NCBI RefSeq assembly: GCF_043290135.1
Contig: NC_134701.1
Coordinates: 30,965,501 to 31,029,500 of the forward strand
DNA from: Rhipicephalus microplus
Lineage: Eukaryota; Arthropoda; Arachnida; Ixodida; Ixodidae
Direction of reading: 5' to 3'
Length of the DNA stretch: 64,000 nt
Positions 54,206 to 64,000 of the stretch are shown here, piece after piece. A program made the position numbers and the translations under genes. The notes below the pieces were generated by a model. The model saw only the letters and a list, made by a program, of their open reading frames with translations. It was not told the DNA's origin and did not search any database. Every line of letters starts with the position of its first letter. Within the stretch, counting starts at the first letter, position 1.

Positions 54206-54667
54206 ATGGAAGATCCGAGAACATACAGCTCTGTGGCACAGCAGTCTTCGAGCAGGGCAGGAACACAGGACACATGGCAGAGAGAGAAACAGGGGAAGAA
54301 AACATGGGTGCCATCGCACATAGAAAGCCAGCGATTGGAGCGTAGAAGTGTCTGAGTGGTAGGAGGAGGCTATAACGTGGCCAAGGTTAGGGATGGCATT
54401 TTCACGACAGTGAAGGAGGATAGGATTGTGAGGGTGGAGGCCCACTCAAGGAAGTGCACAGTGGACGCACGTGCCAAAGTTCAGGAGATTGTAGAAGACA
54501 GCATCGAGGGCGAAAAATTCACCATTGTTTTTGCTGGTCTTAATGAGGCACTGAATGAAAAGACTCAGAACCTTCCTAGGGAGTCAGAGAGTGGGATGCG
54601 TAAACTCCTAGACGCCCCTGGGAGCGTGCATATGCACAATTCCAGAGGGAAGCTAGAAGAGAGATAA
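54206..54667 (+). pseudogene. T4 ORF1, SGNH-esterase-like N-terminal part
   Basis: Frame from ATG 54206 (MEDPRTYSSVAQQ) with a TGA at about 54353-54355, then VVGGGYNVAKVRDGIFTTVK, a KCTVDARAKVQEIVEDS block and IVFAGLNEALNEKTQNLPRE (the family's HAGLND-type block). The first SGNH motif, GDS(N) in esterases, reads GGYN here, so the nucleophile serine is gone. Together with the D-x2-H half in T2/T3 it shows that LINE T had an esterase-type ORF1, as described for CR1-like LINEs. The role of such domains in retrotransposition is not established. Confidence 0.6.
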
Positions 54668-55245
54668 TATTTGATGAGCGATTGAGATAAATGGTAGAGA
54701 AGCATTGGGCTAAAAAGGTGTTCAGCTATTTGTACATGAGTAATGTCAATACAAAACGGAGGAAGGGAACCAGAAAATTGACAAGTAAAAGCTTAAAATA
54801 GCAGGAGGCCAAACCGAAATAATTCACCGGTCAAGAAGAGGGTGAAAGAAACGTAGACCAACATGTGGAGAATTGGCATTATTAAAAAGTCGGTACTGCA
54901 GAGCTATCAATATTTCAAGCAGGAAATTCCTAAGGAAAGAATCTATGATAATACTCGGGGTAGTTCTCTACTGTTCGAGGCCAAGACGGGAGTATTGCGA
55001 ACCAAGACTTATCGGGCCAAATACGAAGGCGTAGACACGGTATGCAGTTTGTGTAGAACAAAGGAGGAGACTGCTGAACACTTGATAATGTTCTGTAATG
55101 AGCTTCGGGTTTATGACGCAGAGTTTTTCAAAGCACTGGGATTTAGGGACAAGGATGGCAAAATGTATACTTTAAGCGGGTAGAAATAACCAGACGGAGG
55201 TTATCTTATTGGTGGCTAAAATCAAGGCACGAGTGAAAATTAAAT
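54206..55245 (+). mobile_element. LINE T copy 4 (T4), internally deleted
   Basis: ORF1 (54206-54667) runs directly into the C-terminal end of ORF2 (54690-55185); the endonuclease and reverse-transcriptase parts are missing. The 3' part includes RTKTYRAKYEGVDTVC and the zinc knuckle CSLCRTKEETAEHLIMFC. The 3' untranslated region is cut at about 55245 and there is no tail. Confidence 0.75.
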
Positions 55246-56380
55246 TCTCCGCATTGAAAGGAGTAGGCCCATAGGCATGCTTGCTTTTGGAAGGGGGGGT
55301 GGGCGAAGGTTTGTTGCAGGGCGCCTGCTCCCTATGCCACGACAGTGAGATCCACTGATTTTCAAGGTGACGACCAAGACGCCGAAGACTGGCTGTATGA
55401 GGGAGATTTCGCGCCCCCCTTTTAGATGACTAAAAGAGTGCCTCACTGCCTAGTCAATTTATATTGCAGATTTAGCACTCCCCTCCCAAGTGACTAGGTG
55501 GGGCGCCCGCCCCATTTGTCCCCCTCGTGTGGACGCTTATGAGTAGGCATTTCGGAGAAGCTCTCCGCATTTCTAGACGCCTCTGAAATTACTTTGTCAA
55601 AGTGGTTTAGCTGCAACGAGCTTCACGGTAACATCTTGAAATAGCTTGTTTCCTGCTAGGAAAAAAATGTCACACTGGGCTGCGCACATGGTCCGAGCCT
55701 CACTAATCAAGTGACCAAGTTTTTTCGTGCTCGTCCATTAGCGTTTTTACACAAAGGCACTCCACAAGGAGCGAACATCTTCGCGTGAAAAAAGCAGTAC
55801 TTGAAGCTCAGGCACGTCTTTTAGGCTTGCAGCCCAATGTTCTGTGGGGCGCTCGTTAACTATAAAACTTTTTTTCTTGGAAATAAAAAAATACGGGCGA
55901 CCAAATATAAAAAATGCATTGTTAACACATAGTGAAGTGCGAAGTATAACCTATGTGCAGAAAATAAAAGGTTTTCATCCAGATACTGCTCGAAATTCTC
56001 GTCTCCGAGTTTAACGTTATTAATAATGGGGCTTTATGTACAAATCAGTGCTTGAGTAAATGATGGCTCGCCGTGGAAGGTGTTACAAGCAATGGCTCAT
56101 AACTGAGTTCATTGTTCCACTCTTCTACCACTTCACATCGATAAAATGTTTCAGTGCCGTCACGCACTCATGTTCGGGCTCGGCACCCTGTCGATATTTC
56201 AGTTCAGTCACACACACGCGTAGGGATCCTGTAATTCCAGAATCTAATTAACATAATTTCTCGGTCGCCATTTGAGGCCATGCAGGAGCAACAAAATATA
56301 TTTTAAATGATTCACATTGCCCGCGCGTGTTTGATTCCCGCCTCTACGACGCGCATCACCGCCTTGGGTGACGTGGATAG
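55246..56380. other. 1.1 kb without a recognised gene
   Basis: No coding block or repeat assigned before the tetranucleotide tail of T5. Confidence 0.4.
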
Positions 56381-56491
56381 AAGGACGGACGGACGGACGG
56401 ACGGACGGATGAATGGATGGATGGATGGATGGATGGATGGATGGATGGATGGATGGATGGATGGATGGATGGATGGATGGATGGATGGACT
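56381..56491. repeat. (GGAC)n(GGAT)n microsatellite, tail of T5
   Basis: GGAC units (about 56381-56408) switch to GGAT units (to about 56487). It is the reverse complement of the (ATCC)n tail at the 3' end of LINE T copies, so it probably grew from the T5 tail. Confidence 0.85.
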
Positions 56492-58165
56492 GATAAGACC
56501 TTTAGATCAGGTGGTGGCTAACACCACCAAGCCGTAATCCTTAGTGAACCATGAACTAGATTTTTTTTCCTTTAAACAGTGAGGTTGAGGACTGGTGCCC
56601 CCCGCCGCGGTGGTCTAGTGGCTAAGGTACTCGGCTGCTGACCCGCAGGGCGCGGGTTCGAATCCCGGCTGCGGCGGCTGCATTTCCGATGGAGGCGGAA
56701 ATCTTGTAGGCCCGTGTGCTCAGATTTGGGTGCACGTTAAAGAACCCCAGGTGGTCTAAATTTCCGGAGCCCTCCACTATGGCGTCTCTCGTAATCATAT
56801 AGTGGTTTTGGGACGTTAAACCCCACATATCAAACAATCAATGAGGACTGGTGCTTTGCAGCGAAGGGTTTCATTTTCACGCGTGCCTTCACCTTAGCCA
56901 CCAATCAGATAACCTCATTCTAGTTAATTCTACCCGCTTAAAGTCTATTTTATCGTCTCTGTTCGTAAACCCCAGTGCTTTGAACAACTCTGCGCCATCA
57001 TCCTGAACTATGCGGAGAATCCCTTTACTGAACGTTATCAAGTGCTCGGTACTTCACACGCACTGCATACCGTGTCTACCCCTTCGTATTTGGCCCGATA
57101 TATCTTGGTTCGCAATACTCCCGTCCTCGCCTCAAACAGTAGAGAACTACCCCAAGTGTTATCGTAGATCCTTTCCTTGGCAGTTTTCTGCTTATATGTT
57201 TGATAGATCTCTACTGCGGACTTCTTAATCATGCCAATTCTCCACAAGTCAGTCTCCGTTTCCTTCACTTTCTTCTTGACCAATAGTTCTTTTTGGTTTG
57301 GCCCCCTGCTGTTTTCGAAGTATTTACAAGTCAATTTCCTGGTTCGCATCCTCCATTTTGTATCGACATTCTTCATGTACAAGTAGCTGAAAACCTTTCC
57401 AGCCCAATGCTCCTCCCCCATTTTTCTCAATCACTTCTCAAATTTTATCTTGCTGCTAGATTTATTGCCCTCAAACGATGTCGATACCATATCACCTTGT
57501 ACTCTTTAATTAATGCATTCCCGTGAGCTCCTAAGGCAAGCCTATCTATTCCACGTTCTTAATTTCTCATCTTGCTTGAACTTCTGATCTCGTGCACAAG
57601 ACCGCATTGCCGAACGTCAGACCAGGAACCATGACCCCTTTCAATATTTCTCTCACAACATCGTATCCTTTATACCTCCACAGTGTCCTATTTTTATCAC
57701 TTCTGCATTCCTGTTGCCTTTATTCGTCACGTGTATTTCGTGTTGCCTTAGGTACACGGCCCCATCGCTTACCCATACGCCAGATATTTGTATTTATCTG
57801 TTATCTCTAGCACGACCTCTTGTATTCTAAGCGCTCTACCTTCCTTAAAATTAAAAATCATGACTGCTGATGTTTCCTTACTGAATCTGAAATCTAACTT
57901 GTCTTCCTCATTACCGCAGATGTCCATCAATCTCTGCAAATCTTCCTTCTTGTCGGCAATCAGCGCTATATCATCTCGTACATCAGTGCTGGTAGTGCCT
58001 GTTCAATGAGTTTTCCTTGTTTGATGAAAGAGGGGTTAAAGGCAAGTGCACTTCCCTTTAATTCGGCCTCTAATCCTCGTAGGTACAACATGAATAACAA
58101 GGATGACAGAGGACACCCCTGCCTAAGCCCCTGTTTTACCTCTATGGGCTTGGATACCTGTTTTC
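56492..58165 (-). mobile_element. LINE T copy 5 (T5), with Ruka nested in its 3' region
   Basis: Minus strand. The 3' region starts at 56492 (TAGATCAGGTGGTGGC). After the SINE it continues with the C-terminal ORF2 block 57038-57430 (MGEEHWAGKVFSYLYMKN, RTKIYRAKYEGVDTVC) and RT blocks to about 58165, where the motif-B region (RQGCPLSPL equivalents near 58125) ends the homology. It is truncated at the 5' side next to the gag fragment. Frame changes and stops throughout. Confidence 0.8.
56599..56841 (+). mobile_element. Full-length Ruka SINE
   Basis: 243 bp: tRNA-like head with box A-like TGGTCTAGTGGC and box B GGTTCGAATCC, the Ruka body, and an AATCAATCAA-type tail. Perfect 13-bp duplications TGAGGACTGGTGC flank it (56586-56598 and 56842-56854), which are host T5 sequence. 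With intact boxes it could be transcribed by pol III. The family depends on a partner LINE for mobility. Confidence 0.93.
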
Positions 58166-58169
58166 CTAG

Positions 58170-58910
58170 CTCATTTTGAAAAACGTTCTTTGGGGGTGCG
58201 GCGACGCGATGCCAGAGATGATCTGTTCGAAGGCGAGAATATCGCCCGCTATGCTGAATTCAGAAAGCTTGGATACTCGACGTACTTCCTGAATGAATTG
58301 CGGTTGAGGATCAAATATTTTATCAAGCAGCGGAAGGGCTGCGTCGTACACATTAGGCGTCGTCTCCTGAGTTGGCCGGTCGGCTACCGGGTGCTGCTCA
58401 TCTTCGGTGGTACGCAGGTAGGCGTTGAGTCCCTCGACGCCTAAGGAGTTCAGAAGCGGCGCCTTCTTGTGCTCCAGCGTGGCGTCCCTGGCAGCAGCGT
58501 CGATGTAAACCTGTAGCACAGAAAGCCACTGCCTCCATGGAATAGGTGGCACACCGAGGACCTGAAGGAACGGAGGCGGAGGGATAGCCGCGTTCGTACT
58601 TACCGAACATAGTGTCGAGAAGACCGTTCAGGGAGACGCGCAAGTCGTTAGGCTTAGTAACTGGACTGGCACGGAAAGTGTAGAAAAGTAAAAAAATAAG
58701 GCACAAAATACAGTATCGGTGGGACAGTTTGCACAGGTGCAAAAACGACAGCTAGAGGAAGAACGATGGATGCCCACCTTGACGTCTGATGCACGTGGAT
58801 TGATGACCTCTTCGCCAAAATATATGCGTCGGACGCACCACACGAAAAACACAGGTGACGTCAAGAAGTATGCAGCAGCCGGTAGCCAAACAGGAACTCT
58901 TTTATATACA
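58170..58910 (-). pseudogene. Gypsy-type gag fragment
   Basis: Minus strand. From about 58590: PPPFLQVLGVPPIPWRQWLS, VLQVYIDAAARD, APLLNSLGVEGLNAYL, then VYDAALPLLDKIFDPQPQFI and LSEFSIAGDILAFEQIISGI. The WxxWLxxLxxY opening, the LGxEGLxxY block and the D..A...L...F.P block are the order of Gypsy-type capsid domains in arthropods. It stops at 58166 against T5. 58600-58910 upstream is weakly coding (MFGKYERGYPSASVP) and may be an untranslated leader. No zinc knuckle, protease or polymerase remains. I describe it only as a retrotransposon relic. Confidence 0.6.
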
Positions 58911-59134
58911 CAAGCACCACGATAGTATGGATAAATGGATATGGCTGTACCCTTTAGGTCGGGCAGTGGCTAGCGCTACCAAGCCGTAATACTTAATGAA
59001 CCAAAAACTGGATTTAATTCTGTTCCTTTAAATAGTGAGGTTGAGGATTCGTACTGTGCACTGAAGGATTTAATTTTCACTCATGCCTTGACTTTAGCCA
59101 CCAATCAGATAACCTCCCTCTTGTTAATTCTACC

Positions 59135-59215
59135 TCGCATGTAAGAGGTCCGTGCTTCAAATCGCGGTGCCGCGCAGTTCCCAACCGGATTTAAAAAATC
59201 CGCGTGTTGATGGAA
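59135..59215 (+). repeat. Truncated tRNA-like head of RTE-B
   Basis: It starts inside the anticodon arm equivalent of the RTE-A head and continues with a box-B-like GCTTCAAATCG, then CGCGCAGTTCCCAACCGG, shared with RTE-A. The missing 5' 38 bp is consistent with mild 5' truncation. Confidence 0.6.
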
Positions 59216-59288
59216 CTGCAATAAGAGGCCTGCGGTGCGGCCTCACCGGTAACCACTGCCGGAAACGCACTCCCTCACCAGAGAAAGA

Positions 59289-62255
59289 TTGGCCACCCTC
59301 GTGCAGTATCTGGCCACTACCTCCCACATGGATACGTCAAATAACTCATGGCCCTCAGTCCCCAGCAGCTGCGAAGCCACTGACCACGGCGGCGGTCAGA
59401 TCTGCAACGCAGCAGAGGGTGCTAAGAATCTCTGGATCCGGACAGGCCGCCATTGGAACCTGAACTTGGCAACGTTTAACGCTAGAACATTATCTAGTGA
59501 GGGAAGTCTAGCTGTACTATTGGAGGAGCTAGATGGTGTTAAATGGGATATAATAGGGCTCAGTGAGGTTAGGAGGGGAGATAAGGCCTATACGGTGCTG
59601 CAGAATGGGCACGTCCTTTGCTATCAGGGCATGGGAAACAGAAGAGAACTGGAAGTGGGGTTCCTAATTCACAGAAACATAGCTGGCAACATAGAGGAAT
59701 ACTATAGCATTAATGAAAGGGTGGTAGGTATCGTAAATAAACTGAATAAAAGATACAAGATGAAGGTAGTTCAGGTTTACGCCCCTACATCCAGGCAAGA
59801 TGACGCTTCAGTTGAAAGCTTCTATGAAGACGTGCAATCGGCAATGAGTAAGGTAAAAACACAGTATACTATAGTGATGGGCGACTTTAATGCAAAGGTA
59901 GGGAAGAAGCAGGCTGGAGACCAAGCAGTAGGAGATTATGGCATCGGTACTAGAAACGCCAGAGGATAGCTACTAGTAGAATTCGCAGAACGCAATAATT
60001 TACGAATTTTGAATACCTTTTACCGAAAACGAGAAACCCGCAAGTGAACATGGAGCAGCCCTAATGGCGAAATTAAGAACGAAATAGACTTTATAATGAC
60101 TGCACACCCAGGAATCGTGCAGGAAGTGATTGGCAAGGCACGATGCAGTGACGATAGAATGGTACGGTCTCGAATGCGCTTAGACTTGAAGAAGGAACGA
60201 CAGAAACTGATACGCAAGAAGCCAATCAATTAGCTAGCCCTGAGAGGGAAAGTACAGGAATTCAGAGTGTCGCTGCAGAACAGGTACTCGGCTCTTAATG
60301 AGGAAACCGACCTTAGCGTAAATACAATGAATAATAATCTGACGAGTATCACTACGGAGTGTGCAGTGGAAGTTGGAGGCAGGGTTGTTAGACAGGACAC
60401 TGGCAAGCTTTCCCAGGAAACGAAGAACCTAATTAAGAAGCGTCAAATCATGAAAGTGTCAAGTACAACAGACTAAATAGAACTGGCAGAGCTTTCGAAG
60501 TGTATTATTAGACGTAAGGTATGCGATGTAAGAAGGTGTAACATGAAGAGAATTGAACACGCTCTGAAAAACGGAGGAAGCGTCATAGCAGTGAAGAGGA
60601 AACTTGGGATAGGCAGAAGTCGGATGTATGCACTAAGGGACAAAGAAGGCAAAATAACTGCCAATATGGATCGGATAGTTAAAATAGCGGAGGAGTTTTA
60701 CAGATATCTGTACAGTAGCCGAGACAACCACAACCTTGATACTATAACAACTAGCAGTAACCCAGATGACACCCCACCAGTAATGATAGAAGTCAGAAAA
60801 TCTTTGGAGAGCATGCAAAGAGGTAAAGCTGCTGGTGAGGATCAGGTAACATCAGATCTGCTGAAAGATGGAGGACAGATTGTGTTAGAAAAACTTGCCA
60901 CCCTGTTTACGAGGTGTCTCCTGACGGGAAGAGTACCAGAGTCTTGGAAGAACGCTAACATCATCTTAATACATAAGAAAGGAGATGACAAGGACTTGAA
61001 GAATTACAGGCCGATCAGCTTGCTCTCTGTAGTATACAAGCTATTTACAAAGGTAATTGCTAACAGAGTAAAGAAAACAATAGAATTCAATCGACCAAAG
61101 GAAAAAGCAGGATTTCGAACAGGCTACTCAACAATTGACCACATCCATACTATCAATCAGGAAATAGAAAAATGCTCAGAGTATAACCAACCACTATACA
61201 TAGCCTTCATAGATTACGAGAAGGCATTTGATTCAGTAGAAATATCAGCCGTTATGCAGACACTGTGGAATCAGGGCGCAGATGAAGTATATATAAATAT
61301 TCTGGAAGAAATCTACAGAGGATCAACTGCTACCATAGTGCTTCATAACGAAAGCAACAGAATACCAATCAAGAAGGGTGTAAGGCAGGGGGACACGATC
61401 TCCCCAATGCTATTTACCGCGTGCTTACAGGAAGTTTTCAGAAGCCTAGAATGAGAACAGTTAGGGATAACAGTTAATGGAGAATACCTTAGTAACCTGC
61501 GCTTCGCCGATGACATTGCATTGCTGAGTAACTCAGGGGACGTATTGCAACTCATGATTAAGGAGTTAGACAAGGAGAGCAGAAAGGTGAGTCTTGAAAT
61601 TAATCTTCAGAAAACGAAAGTAATGTACAACAACCTCGGAAAGAAGCAGCGCTTCGAGATAGGTAATAGTGCACTTGAAGTTGTAAAAGACTATGTCCAC
61701 TTAGGGCAGGTAATAACCGCAGAGCCGTAACACGAGATTGAAGTAACTAAAATAAGAATGGGGTGGAGCACATTCGGCAAGCACTCCCAAACTAGGACAG
61801 GTAGATTGCCACTATCCCTCAAGAGGAAGGTATATAACAGCTGTATCTTGCCGGTACTTAGCTACGGAGCAGAAACCTGGAGACTTACAAAGAGGGTTCA
61901 GCTTAAATTGAGGACGACGCAGCGAGCAATGGAAAGAAAAATGGTAGGTGTAACCTTAAGAGACAAGAATAGAGCAGAGTGGATTAGGGGACAAACGGGG
62001 GTTAAGGATATCATAGTTGAAATAAAGAAGAAGAAATGGACATGGGCCGGGCATGTAGCGCGTAGACAGGATAACCGCTGGTCATTAAGGGTAACTAACT
62101 GGATTCCCAGAGAAGGAAAGCGGATTAGGGGGAGACAGAAGGTTAGGTGGGCAGATCAGGTTCAGAAGTTTGCGGGTATAAACTGGCAGCAGCAAGCACA
62201 GGACCGGGTTAACTGGCGGAACATGGGAGAGGCCTTTGTCTTGCAGTGGGCGTAG
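59289..62255 (+). pseudogene. RTE-B endonuclease-reverse transcriptase ORF, about eight stops
   Basis: Endonuclease: FNARTLSSEGSL, IGLSEVRRGD, VYAPTS, MGDFNAKVGKK, and CSDDRMV, where the catalytic histidine of SDH is aspartate. RT: LKNYRPISLLSVVYK, FIDYEKAFDSVEIS (motif A), RQGDTISPMLFTACLQEV (motif B), LRFADDIALLSNSG (motif C intact). C-terminus to 62255: HVARRQDNRWSLRVTNW, GRQKVRWADQVQKFAG, ending EAFVLQWA. Stops include about 59967, 60043, 60230, 60474, 61452 and 61728. Most lie in one frame, so point mutation rather than indels dominates. This copy shows the full C-terminus that RTE-A has lost. Confidence 0.88.
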
Positions 62256-64000
62256 TCAGGCTGATAATGATGATGATGAGTTAATTTTACCCGCTCAAAG
62301 TCTATTTTGCCCTCTCTGTCCCTAAACCCCAGTGCTTTGAAGAACTCTGCGCCATCATCCTGAACTATAGGGTGAATCCCTTTACAGAACATTATCAAGT
62401 ATTCGTCAGTTTCTTCTTCCTCTCCACATGCACTGCCTACCGTGCCTACCCCTTCGTACTTGTCTTGGTTCGCAATACTCCCGTGCTGGCGTCAAACAGT
62501 AGACAACTACACCGAGTATTATCATAGATCCTTTCCTTGGCAATTTCCTGCTTAAAAGTTCGATAGATCTCTAGTGCGGACTTCTTAATCATGCCAATTC
62601 TCTACATGTCGGTCTCAGCTTCCTTCACCTTCTTTTCAACCGATAATTCTTTTTGGTTTGGCCCCCTGCTGTTTTCTAAGTATTTACCAGTCAATTTTCT
62701 GGTTCGTTTCCTCCATTTTGTATCGACATTCTTCATGTACAAGTAACTAAAAAACTTTCTTGCCCAACGCTCCTCCCCCGTTTTTCTCAATCGCTTCTCA
62801 AATTTTATCTTGCTGCTCGCTTCCCTGTCCTCAAATCATGTCCACCCCATATCACCTTTACTCCCTGATTTGGAGTATTCCCGTGAACTCCTAAGGCAAG
62901 CCTACCTATTCCACGTTGCTTAATTTCTAGTCTCGCTTGAACTTCTGATCTCATGCCCAAGACTGCATTGCCAAACGTCAGACCAGGAACCATGACCACT
63001 TTTCATATTTCTCTCATAGCATCATACCTATTGTAATACCACAGTTCCCTGTTTTTCATTACCGCTGCATTCCTGTTACCTTTAGTCGTCACGTATGTTT
63101 CGTGTTCCCTTAGGTACTCGGCCCCATTGCTTATTTATACGTCCAGATATTTGCATTTATCTGTTATCTCTAGCGTGACCTCTTGTATTTTAAGCTCACT
63201 ACCTTCACTGTCATTAAAAATCACGACTGCTGATTTTTCCTTACTGAATCTGAAATCTAACCTATCTTTTTCATTACCGCAGATGTCCACTAATCTCTGT
63301 AAATGTTCGTTGTTGTCGGCCATTAGCACTATATCATATGCGTACATCAATGCTGGTAGTGCCTATTCAATGAGTTTTCCGTGTTTGACGAAAAAGAGCT
63401 TTAAGTCCAGTCCACGTCCCTCTAATTTGGCCTCTAATCTTTGTAGGTACATCATGAATAGTAAGGGTGACAGGGGACACCCCTGCCTAAGCCCCCGTTT
63501 TACCTCTGCAGGCTTGGATACCTGTTTTTCCCACTTTATAACTACCTTGTTACCTTTATAGATATCCTTTAAAAGATTAGTGACTCCATCTTCTACACCT
63601 TGTGTGTCCAGTATTCCCCACAATTCCTCTTGAACCACGCTATCGTACGCTCCCTTGATATCCAAAAATGCTAGCCACAGGGGCCTGTGTTCCTTTTCTG
63701 CTATTTCGATGCACTGCGTCAGTGAGAACAGATTGTCTTCCAACCTCCTGTGTTTCCGAAACCCAGTCTGCAGTTCCCTCAGCACCCCTCATCCTCTATC
63801 AACGCCCGCAGTCTTTCCTTTAAAATCTGCATCGCCAGCCTGTGGAACACTGATGTCACTGTTATAGGACGGTAGTTGTTTACGTCAGCTTTGTCCCCCT
63901 TTCCTTTATAGATCATGCTCATCCTGCTAAGTTTCCATCCATCGGGGACTTCTCCATCGATTATTATTTTGGTCACTGCCTCTCTCAAAGCCTGCTTAGA

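Larger units (their letters stand above)
59135..62279 (+). mobile_element. RTE-B: near-full-length RTE/BovB-type LINE inside T6
   Basis: 3,145 bp from a partial tRNA-like head (CGCATG...GCTTCAAATCGC) to GATGATGATGATGAG. Flanks are GTTAATTCTACC (59123-59134) and GTTAATTTTACC (62280-62291), 12 bp with one mismatch, both belonging to T6. Same layout as RTE-A, with about 38 bp missing from the 5' head. Confidence 0.9.
58921..64000 (-). mobile_element. LINE T copy 6 (T6), with RTE-B nested, runs off the window
   Basis: The 3' end is near 58921-58950 (GGATATGGCTGTACCC on plus). Homology continues to 59134, is interrupted by RTE-B, and resumes at 62280. From 63363 to 63785 the minus strand encodes ELQTGFRKHRRLEDNLFSL, FLDIKGAYDSV and RQGCPLSPLLFMMYLQRLE in one frame, and 63779-63988 encodes MSMIYKGKGDKADVNNYRPI. 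C-terminal blocks are at 62162-62790. It is the best-preserved T copy, but motif C reads YAYD (63342-63353 region) instead of YADD. The 5' end lies beyond the window. Confidence 0.85.

Noticed and set aside
56599..56690. Functional tRNA gene at the Ruka head
   Set aside because: It is the SINE head; the acceptor stem is not formed and SINE body follows.

Overview
The window is eukaryotic and almost certainly from a hard tick, probably metastriate. The main evidence is three copies of a tRNA-derived SINE that I recognise as Ruka, several LINE families typical of tick genomes, Penelope-like elements (PLEs) with a GIY-YIG endonuclease, and degenerate P-element/THAP9-like and hAT-like transposase genes with spliceosomal introns. 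There are no prokaryotic operons. I see no intact protein-coding host gene: every recognisable coding stretch is a transposon ORF or transposase-like gene broken by stops, frameshifts or insertions.

Layout. 0-11 kb: a THAP-domain pseudogene (316-873), a diverged Ruka-like SINE, then a P-element-like THAP transposase locus (2080-10318) with four recognisable introns or gaps. That locus is split by a 3.2-kb RTE-type LINE (RTE-A, 3964-7172, minus) and a degenerate 580-bp-spaced tandem duplication. 11-21 kb: a dispersed repeat I call W (11.4-12.2 and 19.7-21.3 kb) and two copies of a LINE I call T (T1 minus, T2 plus). A 1,676-bp terminal-inverted-repeat element with 9-bp target duplications lies inside the sequence just upstream of T2. 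21-30 kb: an inverted-repeat-flanked segment holding a long hairpin, then a hAT-like locus (24.15-28.1 kb). The hAT locus is interrupted by a 1.43-kb composite (partial copy T3) sitting between 160-bp direct repeats.

30-42 kb: a CR1/L2-group LINE tail, a PLE with inverted termini (31.2-33.3 kb), a 321-bp LINE tail with a 12-bp target duplication, a THAP first-exon fragment (37.28 kb), a truncated Ruka with an 11-bp target duplication, a GACA microsatellite and an RTE 3' fragment. 42-52 kb: a near-full-length two-ORF CR1/L2-group LINE, a candidate solo LTR, a lone GIY-YIG fragment, a PLE in partial tandem, and a third W copy. 54-64 kb: T4 (internally deleted), T5 (with Ruka nested inside), a Gypsy-type gag fragment, and T6 (running off the window end) with a 3,145-bp RTE-B copy nested inside it.

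The parts form a nested record of insertions rather than a cooperating gene set. Target duplications and one paired empty site let several insertion events be ordered. The most unusual items are the TIR element with its empty site, the P-like transposase locus, the hairpins that appear to be PLE ends, the tRNA-like head of the RTE LINE, and a recurring short motif built on TACAGTGTACTAGAA.
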